Shown one piece after another: positions 8,877 to 16,935 of a stretch of 53,404 nucleotides of DNA (position 1 is its first letter; each line of letters starts with the position of its first letter). A model generated the notes under the pieces. That model was given only the letters and a program-made list of their open reading frames with translations, had not been told where the DNA came from and ran no database searches. This DNA comes from CAYQDR01 sp964416315 (GTDB taxonomy: Bacteria; Methylomirabilota; Methylomirabilia; Rokubacteriales; DASRDR01): assembly GCA_964416315.1 (NCBI GenBank), contig CAYQDR010000018.1, positions 1 to 53,404 on the forward strand, in the 5' to 3' direction. The position numbers and the translations under genes are program-made.

Positions 8877-9197
8877 ATGATTCGGAGAACCGTCGCGCCG
8901 ATCGGCCCGCTCGTCCTCGCCCTCCTGGCGGCGCCCCTCGCCGCCGAGGCGCAGCCGGCGGCGACAGTCCCTCAGATGGGGCTCCTGGATATCAGCTCCC
9001 TCGCGGCCCGGGCTTCCCTGTGGGAGGCGTTCCGCTATCTCGCCGACCGGATCGTGGTCCTCACCTCGCACCCGGGGACGGTGAGGGCGGAGCTCCCGAT
9101 CAGCCTGCCCCGGATGCGGGACCCCCTGCGGGTGGAGTTCCTCGACCATCAGCGCGAGGTGATCGCGCACCTGACCGCTTCGCCCGCGCGGCGGTGA
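8877..9197 (+). pseudogene. Chimeric ORF: SBP N-terminus joined to NitT/TauT ATPase C-terminus
   Basis: The 106-residue frame has two unrelated halves. Residues 1-46 are a signal peptide ending LAAPLAAEAQPA plus VPQMGLLDISS and LWEAF, like the start of an ABC_sub_bind-type binding protein (usual sequence V-P-x-I-G-x-L then EAFRQGL). Residues 47-106, starting YLADRIVVLTSHPGTV, match the C-terminal end of SsuB/TauB-type ATPases, just after the switch region. The join falls at EAFR/YLADR, where the two families have similar residues. It has an ATG and could be translated, but cannot work as either parent. Confidence 0.6.
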
Positions 9198-9233
9198 CGG
9201 GCCCCGCGGTGGGGCCGGAGGCGCGCGGGACGC

Positions 9234-10169
9234 TCACCGAGCGGGCCGGGGCCGGAGGCGCCTGACGTTGAGCACCCCCTGGGGCATCAGGAGGCCGATC
9301 CCGAGCAGGATGAGCCCGTAGACCGCCAGCGCGGGCACCGCGAGGTGCAGGTAGTTCTTGAGGAGCACGTCGAGCGCGCGGATCAGGAGCCCGCCGACCA
9401 CCGGTCCCGCGACGAGCCCGCTCCCGCCCATCAGTGCCATGATCACCGGGAGGAGCGTCTTGTCCACGCCCATCGCCGCGTCGACGTCGATGTAGCCGGC
9501 CTGGAGGCCGAACACGGCGCCCGCGAGCGCCGAGGGGACCGCGCTCAGGACCAGGACGCGGCGCTTCACGCGGAAGAGGTCGAGGCCGATCGCGGCGGCT
9601 GCCGGCTCGCTCTCCCGGATGGCGGTGACCGCCAGGCCCAGGCGGCTCCGGGCGAGGGCGCGGTTGAGCGCCGCGGAGCCGAGGAGCAGCCCGAGGGCGA
9701 GGAAGTAGGCCAGGTAGAGGCTCAGGAAGTGGCGCGGGTTCACGTAGATGCCGTAGGAGCCGCCCGTGAGGGCCGGGAGGTTCAGGATGAAGTGCCGGGT
9801 GAGGAGCACCATGGCGAAGGTCGCCATCGCGAAGTAGGCGCCGCTCAGGCGGAAGAGCGGGTAGGCGAACACGAACGCGACGGCCGCCGTCGCCGCGGCG
9901 CCGCCGACGGCGGCGGCGACCATGTCGCCGCGGCCGAGCCCGTCCAGCCACCCCGAGTTCAGCAGGATCACGGTGACGTAGGCGGCGAGGCCGAAGAACG
10001 CGCCCTGCCCCAGGTTCATGTAGCCGAGGAAGCCCCCCAGGATGTCGTAGTTCAGGGCCAGGACGATGTAGAGGAACGTGAAGAACGTCGCGGTGACGAG
10101 GTCGCGCGTCCCGAGGACCGGGATCGCGAGCGCGACGAGGACGGCCAGGACGCCCAGCGCGCGGATCAT
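9234..10169 (-). CDS. livM: Liv-type ABC transporter permease LivM
   Basis: The 311-residue permease has about eight hydrophobic segments and the LivM landmarks: an early stretch around LNYDILGGFLGYMNLGQGAF, GSYGIYVNP in the middle, and the AIRESEPAAAAIGLD coupling loop that contacts the ATPases. Its start overlaps the stop of livH by four bases, so they are translationally coupled. It ends the minus-strand operon that begins with the binding protein at 14439. Substrates of Liv-type systems in such genomes extend to aromatic acids and amides; here the gentisate-pathway genes upstream suggest an aromatic acid. Confidence 0.9.
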   Translation of the reverse strand: MIRALGVLAVLVALAIPVLGTRDLVTATFFTFLYIVLALNYDILGGFLGYMNLGQGAFFGLAAYVTVILLNSGWLDGLGRGDMVAAAVGGAAATAAVAFVFAYPLFRLSGAYFAMATFAMVLLTRHFILNLPALTGGSYGIYVNPRHFLSLYLAYFLALGLLLGSAALNRALARSRLGLAVTAIRESEPAAAAIGLDLFRVKRRVLVLSAVPSALAGAVFGLQAGYIDVDAAMGVDKTLLPVIMALMGGSGLVAGPVVGGLLIRALDVLLKNYLHLAVPALAVYGLILLGIGLLMPQGVLNVRRLRPRPAR

Positions 10170-11059
10170 GCCCGGCGCCGGCCCCAGAGGCCCTCGGGTC
10201 GGATCACCAGGACCGTGAAGAACACGAGGAGCGACACCACCGGCGCCCAGACCGAGCCGAGCGCGTACGCCGTGATCACCTCGGCCACGCCGAGGAGCCC
10301 GCCTCCGAAGAGCGCGCCCGGGAGGTTCCCGACGCCGCCGATCACGACGATCGTCATCGCCACCAGCGTGAGCCGGAGCCCCGAGTAGGGCTCCAGGGGG
10401 ATCGCCAGCGCGAGCAGGACGCCGCCCGTCGCAGTGGCCAGGATCCCGGTCAGGTAGATCGCCCGCGACACCAGGCGTGGGTTGACGCCGAGGATGACGG
10501 CGGCCGCGTAGTTCTGGGCGACGGCCCGCACCGCGCGGCCGAGCGCGCTCCGGCGCAGAAAGACGTGGAAGGCGGTGATGGCCCCCGTCGCGACGACGAG
10601 GATCAGCAGCCGCGTCCCCGAGACGGCGAAGCCGCCGAGCGTGACGCGCGCGAGCGGGAACGTCAGCGAGAACGAGGGCTGCGGATCGACCAGCCGGGCC
10701 CAGTAGTAGCCGAGGAGGGCCTCCACGGCGAGCGCGAAGCCGAAGGTCACCAGGATGGACCCGACGAGGATCTCCTCCGGCGACCTGGCGGCGAACGGGC
10801 GGACGAAGGCCGCCTCGAAGCCGAGGCCGAGGACGACGAAGCTCACCAGCAACAGCACGGCCGCGAGCGGCCAGCCGACCCCCGCCACCTGCACGAGGAG
10901 CGTCGCGAGCGCCGCCCCCAGGACCATGAAGCTCCCGTGCGCGACGTTCAACACGTGCGTGGTCGCGAGGGAGAGCGACAGCGCGAAGGCGACCAGAGCG
11001 TAGATCCCGCCCAGCGAGATGCCGCCCAGCAACAGGTCCAGGACCGTTTGCAGGGTCAT
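10166..11059 (-). CDS. livH: Liv-type ABC transporter permease LivH
   Basis: The 297-residue permease carries the LivH signatures LLGGISLGGIYALVA at the N-terminus, THVLNVAHGSFMVLGA, the AVRAVAQNYAAAVILGVN coupling loop and GGVGNLPGALFGGGLLG. Seven to eight membrane segments are evident. The ATG at 11059 overlaps an ATGA whose TGA ends a degenerate copy of a livF 3' end, so the start sits in sequence once occupied by another livF terminus. Coupled to livM downstream by a 4-base overlap. Confidence 0.9.
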   Translation of the reverse strand: MTLQTVLDLLLGGISLGGIYALVAFALSLSLATTHVLNVAHGSFMVLGAALATLLVQVAGVGWPLAAVLLLVSFVVLGLGFEAAFVRPFAARSPEEILVGSILVTFGFALAVEALLGYYWARLVDPQPSFSLTFPLARVTLGGFAVSGTRLLILVVATGAITAFHVFLRRSALGRAVRAVAQNYAAAVILGVNPRLVSRAIYLTGILATATGGVLLALAIPLEPYSGLRLTLVAMTIVVIGGVGNLPGALFGGGLLGVAEVITAYALGSVWAPVVSLLVFFTVLVIRPEGLWGRRRA

Positions 11060-11278
11060 GCGACGCCGAGGTTGTCCTGCGGGATGTGCGCGGCAGCGCG
11101 AAGGGTGGGAGGGGCCGGGGGTGTGGGGGGTCCCGGAGGTCTCACGCGACGCCCAGGTAGTGCCGCTGGATGTGCGCGTTGGCGCGCCCCCCCTCCCCCC
11201 GAAGGGTGGGAGGGGCCGGGGGTGTGGGGGGTCCCGGAGGTCTCACGCGACGCCCAGGTAGTGCCGCTGGATGTGCGC
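11056..11278 (-). repeat. Three copies of a livF 3' end between livF and livH
   Basis: The sequences 11100-11177 and 11201-11278 are identical over 78 bases with a 101-base period. Each contains, on the minus strand, codons for AHIQRHYLGVA plus a stop and a G-rich trailer. The right-hand copy is the true end of livF. A third, diverged copy at 11056-11090 encodes AHIPQDNLGVA and its TGA overlaps the livH ATG. The original livF probably ended there, coupled directly to livH; one or two duplications or gene conversions have since pushed the functional livF about 180 bases upstream. Confidence 0.8.
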
Positions 11279-11950
11279 ATCGGCGAGGAGCGCGGCGCCG
11301 CTCCCTTCCTGGCGGATGCGCCCCGTCTCGATGACGTAGGCTCGGTCCGCCAGCCCGAGGGCGAGGAAGACCTGCTGCTCCACGAGGAGGATCGTGAGCC
11401 CATCCCGCTTGAGCCGCGCGACCGCGTCGTAGAGGCGGTCCACGACGAGAGGCGCCAGCCCGAGCGACGGCTCGTCGAGTGCGAGGAGGCGAGGGCGGGA
11501 GACGAGCCCCATCCCGATGACGAGCATCTGTTGCTCGCCCCCGGACAGGGCCCCGGCGACCTGCCGCCGCCGCTCGGCGAGGACCGGGAACAGGGCGTAG
11601 ATGCGCTCCAGCGCGCGCGCGAGGCCGTCGGGCGGCGGGACGGCGAACCCGCCCAGTTGCAGGTTCTCCTCGACGGTCATGGCGGGGAAGAGACCCCTCC
11701 CCTCGGGGACCAGGCTGAGGCCCCGACGGATCCGCGTGTGGGGCGGCTCGCCGAGGAGCGGGGCGCCGTCGAGCGTCACCGATCCCGCGTCCACGCCGAC
11801 CAGCCCGGCGATGGCCTTGAGGACCGTGCTCTTCCCGGCGCCGTTCGGCCCGATGAGCGCGACCAGCTCTCCGGCGCGGACCGCGAAGCTCACCTGCCAG
11901 AGGACGCGGAGGTCGCCGTAGGCGACCGTCAGGTCGCGCACCTCAAGCAC
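11243..11950 (-). CDS. livF: Liv-type ABC transporter ATPase LivF
   Basis: The 235-residue ATPase has Walker A GPNGAGKST, signature LSGGEQQM, Walker B LLALDEPSLGLAP and VEQQ in the switch position, all LivF-like. It starts 9 bases after livG. Its 3' end is the functional member of a set of three repeated livF termini, so the 183-base gap to livH is the product of duplication, not a regulatory spacer by design. The C-terminus QRHYLGVA is typical. It should pair with LivG (11960-12697) to form the nucleotide-binding dimer. Confidence 0.9.
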   Translation of the reverse strand: MLEVRDLTVAYGDLRVLWQVSFAVRAGELVALIGPNGAGKSTVLKAIAGLVGVDAGSVTLDGAPLLGEPPHTRIRRGLSLVPEGRGLFPAMTVEENLQLGGFAVPPPDGLARALERIYALFPVLAERRRQVAGALSGGEQQMLVIGMGLVSRPRLLALDEPSLGLAPLVVDRLYDAVARLKRDGLTILLVEQQVFLALGLADRAYVIETGRIRQEGSGAALLADAHIQRHYLGVA

Positions 11951-11959
11951 GGGAAGCCC

Positions 11960-12697
11960 TCACTGCCGGCGGTCCCCGAGGTACGCGGCGATCACGGCGG
12001 GATCCCGGGCGACCGTGGCCGGGTCGCCGCGGGCGATGACGGTCCCGTAGTTCAGGACGACCACCTGCTCGGACAGCGTCATGACCGCGCGCACGTTGTG
12101 CTCGATCAGGATGATGGCGAGCCCCAGCTCGCGGCCGAGCCGCTGGATGATCCCGGCCATCTCCTCGGTCTCCTGCGGGTTCAGGCCGGCCAGGACCTCG
12201 TCGAGGAGGAGGAGGTCGGGGCCGGTGGCCAGGGCCCGGACCATCTCGAGGCGCTTGCGCTCGGAGAGCGTGAGCGTGCCGGCCGGCCACCCGGCCTTGG
12301 CGGCGAGCTTGCCGTGCTCGAGGAGGCCGTGGGCCTCCGTCTCGGCCGCGGCGCGCCCCATCCCGCGCGCGCCGCGGCGACCGAAGAGGCAGCCCGCGAC
12401 CACGTTCTCGACCACCGAGAGCCGGGAAAACGGTTGAACGATCTGGAAGGTCCGCGCGATCCCGGCGTGGCAGACCGCGTGGGGCGGCAGCCCCGTCACG
12501 TCGCGGCCGTGGAAGAGGACGCGGCCGGCCTCGGGCCGGAGGACGCCCGCGACGACGTTGAAGAGCGTCGTCTTGCCGGCGCCGTTCGGACCGATCAGGC
12601 CGACGACCTGCCCGGCTGCGACCTGGAGGCTGACGTCGTTGAGCGCCCGGACGCCACCGAAGCGCTTGGAGACGCCCTGGATTTCGAGGAGCGCCAC
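11960..12697 (-). CDS. livG: Liv-type ABC transporter ATPase LivG
   Basis: The 245-residue ATPase has Walker A GPNGAGKTT, Walker B LLLLDEVLAGLNP, an IEHN switch histidine and the LivG-type insert with FQIVQPF. The ABC signature is degenerate: LTLSERKRLEM stands where LSYGQQ is usual, so the serine-glycine pair is altered. Such variants recur in Liv systems and may leave one of the two ATP sites non-canonical. It starts 72 bases after the aspartyl-protease gene and precedes livF by 9 bases, within the minus-strand operon. Confidence 0.88.
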   Translation of the reverse strand: MALLEIQGVSKRFGGVRALNDVSLQVAAGQVVGLIGPNGAGKTTLFNVVAGVLRPEAGRVLFHGRDVTGLPPHAVCHAGIARTFQIVQPFSRLSVVENVVAGCLFGRRGARGMGRAAAETEAHGLLEHGKLAAKAGWPAGTLTLSERKRLEMVRALATGPDLLLLDEVLAGLNPQETEEMAGIIQRLGRELGLAIILIEHNVRAVMTLSEQVVVLNYGTVIARGDPATVARDPAVIAAYLGDRRQ

Positions 12698-12769
12698 TAG
12701 CGCCCCATCAGGCGGCGATGAGGGGAAGACTCCGGTAGCCGGGGCGTATCGATCGCGCAGGCTGGACGC

Positions 12770-13132
12770 CTACGCCAGCGGAAAGCGAGACGGTTCGAGG
12801 ACCTTCCTGACGGGGTCCACCGCCAGCCCCAGCCCTTCGAGCGCGTGAGCGCCGAGGAGCGCCAGCCCGTTCTCCCCGCCGAACAGGACCAGCGTGAAAG
12901 CTGTGAGGTCCCGATACCGAACCTCGACCCATGCCGCAGGCTGCTCTCGCCGGGTGCCATCGGCCAGGACCACGGGAACGTGCCGGTCCGCAGTGACCCC
13001 GATGCTGGTGAGGACGGAGCCTGGGAACTGGCAGAAGGCGGCGCCGGTGTCCGCGAGGCACTTGACCGCCGCTGAGGGCCGGTCGCCGACCCCCATGGGA
13101 CGCACGTGAATCTCTACGGAAAACGCTCCCAT
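12770..13132 (-). CDS. Clan AA (retropepsin-like) aspartyl protease, single domain
   Basis: The 120-residue protein contains LADTGA (D28-T29-G30), the catalytic triad of pepsin/retropepsin-like enzymes, and a later hydrophobic-hydrophobic-glycine motif ALLGAHALEGLGL as in bacterial clan AA proteins. One domain means that a homodimer would be needed for activity. No signal peptide is present. The gene lies inside the transporter operon, between the binding-protein gene and livG, which is an unusual position for a protease. Proteins of this type often occur beside toxin-antitoxin or other small genes, so its role here is unknown. Confidence 0.72.
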   Translation of the reverse strand: MGAFSVEIHVRPMGVGDRPSAAVKCLADTGAAFCQFPGSVLTSIGVTADRHVPVVLADGTRREQPAAWVEVRYRDLTAFTLVLFGGENGLALLGAHALEGLGLAVDPVRKVLEPSRFPLA

Positions 13133-13200
13133 GACATTCCGACTTTACCATGCGGCACGGTCGCCTCGGGCGGCCTGCGTGTCAGGCTGGCGCGTGGCCT

Positions 13201-14439
13201 TCACTGCCGCGGCGTGGGCTTGTAGGGGCCGTCGGCCGCGCCGGCCGGCGAGAGGATCTGGATCCTGCCGCCCTGGAACTGGCCCGCATAGAGGTACTTC
13301 TCGCCCATCCCGTTCAGCACGCGGGTCCCGAGCTTCACGTTGTAGTTGATCCGGTGCGGGCCGTGCGGCGTGTCGAACTGGAGCGTCCGGAGCGTCGCCA
13401 TGAACTTCTCGCGGTCCAGCGTCCCTGCCGCTTCGATGGCCCGGCGCAGCGTCTCGAGCGCCAGGTAGCGGATCGGGAGGACCAGCGACTTGAACGGGTA
13501 GGGGTCGTCCACCTTGAGCTGCTTGAGAATCGCCAGGTACCGCTGGTCCAGGTGCTTCCGGGCGACGTGGGTCTCGCCGGTCACGCCTTCCGCCAGCTTG
13601 GGCCCGACCAGCTGCCCGAACTCGGGGATCAGGTGGATGACGTGGAGCTCCTTGGGCTTCAACCCCAGCTCGTTCATCTGCTTGACGAAGGGGACGCTGG
13701 TGATCGTCCAGCCCGAGGAGTAGACGATGTCCGGGTTGAGCTGCTTGAACTTCGCGATCACCGCGGAGAAGTCGCTCGTCTGGAACGGCACCGACTCGGT
13801 GGCGACGACCTCGAGCCCGGCCTTCTTGGCCAGCTCGATCGAGCCCTCCGCGATGTCCTTGGTGTGCGGGTGGTCCTCGATCAGGAACGCGATCGTCCGG
13901 TAGTTGACGACCTTCCTCTCGTTCAGTCCCTTGATCAGGTCGAAGTACGGGATCGACCAGTACTGGGCCGGCCGGTCCACGCCCGCGATCCACTGGAAGC
14001 CCCGGGCGTAGATGATCGGGCTGTTGGCCTCGACGAGCAGCATCGGGATCTTCAGCCGCTCGGCCACGGTCGACGCCCGGAGCGTGATGGGGCTCGACCC
14101 CGGGCCGATGAAGAGGTGCACCTTGTCCACCGCCGCCAGCTTCTCGTACAGCTCCACCGACTTCTCGGGGCTCGACTCGTCGTCGTAGAGGACCAGCTCG
14201 ATCGGGAGCTTCGCGTTGTACTCCTTGACGAAGACGCCGCCGTCGGCGTTGACGAGCTTCTCCCAGGCCTTCATGAACTCGCTGACGCCCGGGCCCCAGT
14301 CGCTCGAGAAGCGGCCGGTGACGGGGACCGTGCCGCCGATCTTGACGCGGTCGGGACGCTGGGCCTCGGCGGCCGGCAGGACCGCGAGCGCGGCGAAGAG
14401 GGCGACCAGAACCGCGGGAAGCTGTCTCGGTCGGATCAT
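13201..14439 (-). CDS. Liv/Urt-type ABC transporter substrate-binding protein
   Basis: The 412-residue protein starts at ATG 14439 with AGGAGGA 8-14 bases upstream. A Sec signal peptide (MIRPRQLPAVLVALFAAL, cleavage after AEA-Q) precedes KIGGTVPVTGRFSSDWG, the Periplasmic_binding_6 opening. LHVIHLIPEFG and a stretch around DTPHGPHRINYNV lie later. It is first of the transporter genes and follows DoxX by 11 bases. Binding proteins of this class take leucine, amides, urea or aromatic acids; the upstream gentisate dioxygenase points to an aromatic acid, by context only. Confidence 0.88.
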   Translation of the reverse strand: MIRPRQLPAVLVALFAALAVLPAAEAQRPDRVKIGGTVPVTGRFSSDWGPGVSEFMKAWEKLVNADGGVFVKEYNAKLPIELVLYDDESSPEKSVELYEKLAAVDKVHLFIGPGSSPITLRASTVAERLKIPMLLVEANSPIIYARGFQWIAGVDRPAQYWSIPYFDLIKGLNERKVVNYRTIAFLIEDHPHTKDIAEGSIELAKKAGLEVVATESVPFQTSDFSAVIAKFKQLNPDIVYSSGWTITSVPFVKQMNELGLKPKELHVIHLIPEFGQLVGPKLAEGVTGETHVARKHLDQRYLAILKQLKVDDPYPFKSLVLPIRYLALETLRRAIEAAGTLDREKFMATLRTLQFDTPHGPHRINYNVKLGTRVLNGMGEKYLYAGQFQGGRIQILSPAGAADGPYKPTPRQ

Positions 14440-14450
14440 TGGTTGTCCTC

Positions 14451-14897
14451 CTACGAAGTCCGGCGCTCGAGGCCGATCGCCCGGTCCACCGACAGGAAGC
14501 TGGGCCCCATGAGGAACAGGACCAGCGCCACCACGCCCAGCGTCAACGGGAACTCCAGGCCGCCCCCCGGCGTCAGCCAGAAGAACCCGACGTTGATGTG
14601 GATCTTCAGGATGGCCACGGTCATGTCGATCACCAGGCCCGCGGCCCAGAAGCGCGTCAGAAACCCGAAAACGATGCAGAGGCCGCCGAAGAACTCGGTG
14701 ATCGTGACCACCCACACCCACAGGGGGGCCGGCGTGATCCCAAACTTGGAGAAGAATCCCAGATAGCCCTCCCAGGGGAACCCGTAGAAGGAGGGCCCGA
14801 AGAGCTTCTGGGCCCCGTGCATCACGAAGATGAAACCGAGGAAGACCTGCAGGATCACCACTGCCCACCGCTCCCCGCCCTCGAGCCGCTGGAACAT
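14451..14897 (-). CDS. DoxX-family membrane protein
   Basis: The 148-residue protein has four hydrophobic segments and the DoxX hallmarks FLGFIFVMHGAQKLFG near the N-terminus and TITEFFGGLCIVFGFLTR in the middle. DoxX proteins are small four-helix membrane proteins; some associate with oxidoreductases or redox stress. It lies 10 bases after the FAH-family gene and 11 before the binding protein, so it is clearly part of the operon. Its role with aromatic degradation is inference. Normal length, nothing broken. Confidence 0.85.
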   Translation of the reverse strand: MFQRLEGGERWAVVILQVFLGFIFVMHGAQKLFGPSFYGFPWEGYLGFFSKFGITPAPLWVWVVTITEFFGGLCIVFGFLTRFWAAGLVIDMTVAILKIHINVGFFWLTPGGGLEFPLTLGVVALVLFLMGPSFLSVDRAIGLERRTS

Positions 14898-14907
14898 GGT
14901 CGCCTCC

Positions 14908-15756
14908 TCAGCGCTTGCGCGCCGCGACGTGGACCGACATCCTGCCGACGCGTTCGACCTCGATCGTGATTTCGTCCCCCGGCTTGAGGGGCCCCACGCC
15001 CTCGGGCGTCCCCGTGGAGATGAGGTCGCCCGGGTGGAGCGTCATCACGGAGGACGCGAACTCCACGAGCCGCGGGATGTTCCAGATCATATCCCGCGTG
15101 TTGCCGGTCTGGCGGCGCTCCCCGTTGACCCAGCACTGGAGCTGGAGCGCGTGCGGATCCGGGATCTCGTCGGCGGTGACCAGGACCGGCCCGACGGGTG
15201 TGAAGCTGTCGAAGGACTTCCGGGTCGAGCGGTCCTCGTCGCCGCGGACCGTGATGTCGAGGACGCCGGTGTAGCCGAAGACGTACGCCAAGGCCTCGGC
15301 GCGGTCCACGTCGCGCGCCGTCTTCCCGATGACGACACCGAGCTCCACCTCCTGGTCGGTCCGCCGGTCCGGGAAGGGCAGCTCGATGGTCGCCCCGGGC
15401 CCGACGATCGAGGACGGGGCCTTCAGGAACACGCCGTACTTCTCGATCGCGTGCAGCTCGCCCTTGATCAGCGGCCGCATCTCCTCCTGGTGCGCCCGGT
15501 AGTTGACCGGCGCCGCGATGACCTTGCTCGGGAAGACCACGGGCGCCCGGAGCCCCACGCGGCCGAGCGGCCGGCCCTCGCGGCTCCGGCCGGCCTCCTC
15601 GAGCCGGGGCCGCAGCCGGTCGAAGGCGGCGATGGCCCGGAGCATGAAGACGGGCGGCCACTCGGCGCCGCCGGCGCCGACCAGGTCGCTCACGTCCACG
15701 ACCGTGTCGCCGCGCAGGACCCCGACCTTGCCGTCGTCGTAGACGACCAAGCGCAT
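14908..15756 (-). CDS. Fumarylacetoacetate hydrolase-family protein, probably acylpyruvate hydrolase
   Basis: The 282-residue protein has the FAH fold: KVIAAPVNYRAHQEEM at 78-93, metal ligands E136 and E138 (DQEVELGVVIG) and D167 (GVLDITVRGDED), VGPVLVTADEIPDPH, and GDLISTGTPEGVGPLKPGD near the end. The family hydrolyses or isomerises acylpyruvates. Next to a gentisate dioxygenase the likely substrate is maleylpyruvate or fumarylpyruvate, giving pyruvate plus maleate or fumarate. The gene starts 61 bases after the dioxygenase stop, with a strong hairpin between them, and precedes DoxX by 10 bases. Confidence 0.87.
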   Translation of the reverse strand: MRLVVYDDGKVGVLRGDTVVDVSDLVGAGGAEWPPVFMLRAIAAFDRLRPRLEEAGRSREGRPLGRVGLRAPVVFPSKVIAAPVNYRAHQEEMRPLIKGELHAIEKYGVFLKAPSSIVGPGATIELPFPDRRTDQEVELGVVIGKTARDVDRAEALAYVFGYTGVLDITVRGDEDRSTRKSFDSFTPVGPVLVTADEIPDPHALQLQCWVNGERRQTGNTRDMIWNIPRLVEFASSVMTLHPGDLISTGTPEGVGPLKPGDEITIEVERVGRMSVHVAARKR

Positions 15757-15780
15757 CTTCGCGACGCCTCCTCACCCTGA

Positions 15781-15805
15781 CCCTCTCCCCCAGCGGGGGA
15801 GAGGG
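15781..15805. repeat. Perfect 11-bp hairpin between dioxygenase and FAH genes
   Basis: CCCTCTCCCCC (15781-15791) pairs perfectly with GGGGGAGAGGG (15795-15805) around a 3-base loop. It lies within an operon, so it may moderate transcript stability or partial termination; no T-run follows on either strand. Confidence 0.6.
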
Positions 15806-15817
15806 AGCCCTCCGTCC

Positions 15818-16924
15818 TCAGCCTTCGAAGACGCGGGTCACCGGCTGGTGTCCGTCGTGTTCGCGGTAGGCCTGCTCGCGGTGGAGCCCGAGCGCCTGGA
15901 TGACCGGTGTGTCGTGGACCGAGAAGAGGATCGCCTCGCCATCCGCGCTCGCGTGCTCGTGCCAGGTCCAGGTCGGGACCACGAAGAGGTCCCCCTTCCG
16001 CCAGTCGAAGCGCTGGCCGTCGATCACGCTCGCCCCGCGACCCTCGAAGACGAAGTAGACCGCGCTGCCCGTGTGGCGGTGCGCCTTCGTCCGGACGCCG
16101 GGACGGAGGAGCTGGACCCAGCAGGCGAGGGTCGGCATGAGCGGCCCGCCGGTGTGGGGATTGATGTACTCCATCGCCACGTCGTCGAACGGGCTCGCGC
16201 CCCCGGCGACGGAGGCGAGCCGGCGCAGCGCCTCCTCCGTCTGCGCCCACTTGTAGTTGAGGAGCGGCGAGAACGGCCCCGCCCACTTCTCCCAGGTGGG
16301 CCGGAGCTGGCCGATCCCGTAGCGGCGCTCGGAGTCGCCGACCGGCTTCGCAATCGGCTGGGACTCCGCGGGGAAGGGCTCGTAGAACTGGCCCTCCAGC
16401 TCGGCCACCATCGGCAGGTCGAGCCCGTCCAGCCAGATCATGGGCTCGCGGCTCTCGTTGCCGTGGTCGTGCCAGGTCCACGGCGGGGTCAGGACGAGGT
16501 CACCGCGGCTCATGACGCACTTGTCGCCGTCGACCGTGGTGAAGGCGCCGTCGCCCTCGATGACGAATCGGATCGCGGCCGGCGAGTGCCGGTGAGCCGG
16601 CGCCACCTCGCCCGGCAGGACGTACTGGAAGCCGGCCCACAGGGTGTGCGTGGCTCCGTAGCGGTCGGGCAGTCCCGGGTTGATGAAGCCGAGGACGCGC
16701 CGCTCGGCCGCCCGGGAGAGCGGCGCCAGCTCCGCCCCTCGCCGGACCAGCGGCAGCAGCGTCTCCCAACGCCAGAGCCACGGCACACACCGGCTCTTCG
16801 GCTCCTTCGGCAGGAGACTCTTGGTGACGTTCCAGAGCGCCACCAAGTGGTTCCGCTCCAGCTCCTTGTAGAAGACCTCAGCGTCCTCGACCCGGGCGGT
16901 CGTCGCGGTCGGCTTCGTCGCCAT
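15818..16924 (-). CDS. Gentisate 1,2-dioxygenase-like bicupin
   Basis: The 368-residue protein has two cupin domains. The first carries H111, H113 and H152 (APAHRHSPAAIRF, WTWHDH) and the second H282, H284 and H322 (KAHRHTGSAVYF, WTWHEH). The length and the YKELERNHLVALWNV opening match gentisate 1,2-dioxygenase, an Fe(II) enzyme that opens gentisate between carboxyl- and hydroxyl-bearing carbons to maleylpyruvate. The related salicylate and 1-hydroxy-2-naphthoate dioxygenases cannot be excluded. ATG 16924 has AGGAGAG upstream. Neighbours: LLM enzyme 11 bases upstream and FAH-family hydrolase downstream, a sensible pathway order. Confidence 0.85.
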   Translation of the reverse strand: MATKPTATTARVEDAEVFYKELERNHLVALWNVTKSLLPKEPKSRCVPWLWRWETLLPLVRRGAELAPLSRAAERRVLGFINPGLPDRYGATHTLWAGFQYVLPGEVAPAHRHSPAAIRFVIEGDGAFTTVDGDKCVMSRGDLVLTPPWTWHDHGNESREPMIWLDGLDLPMVAELEGQFYEPFPAESQPIAKPVGDSERRYGIGQLRPTWEKWAGPFSPLLNYKWAQTEEALRRLASVAGGASPFDDVAMEYINPHTGGPLMPTLACWVQLLRPGVRTKAHRHTGSAVYFVFEGRGASVIDGQRFDWRKGDLFVVPTWTWHEHASADGEAILFSVHDTPVIQALGLHREQAYREHDGHQPVTRVFEG

Positions 16925-16935
16925 GACCGTCTCTC

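Noticed and set aside
11100..11278. CRISPR-like repeat
   Set aside because: Only two to three units, with coding sequence in the repeat and no uniform spacers; it is a gene-end duplication.
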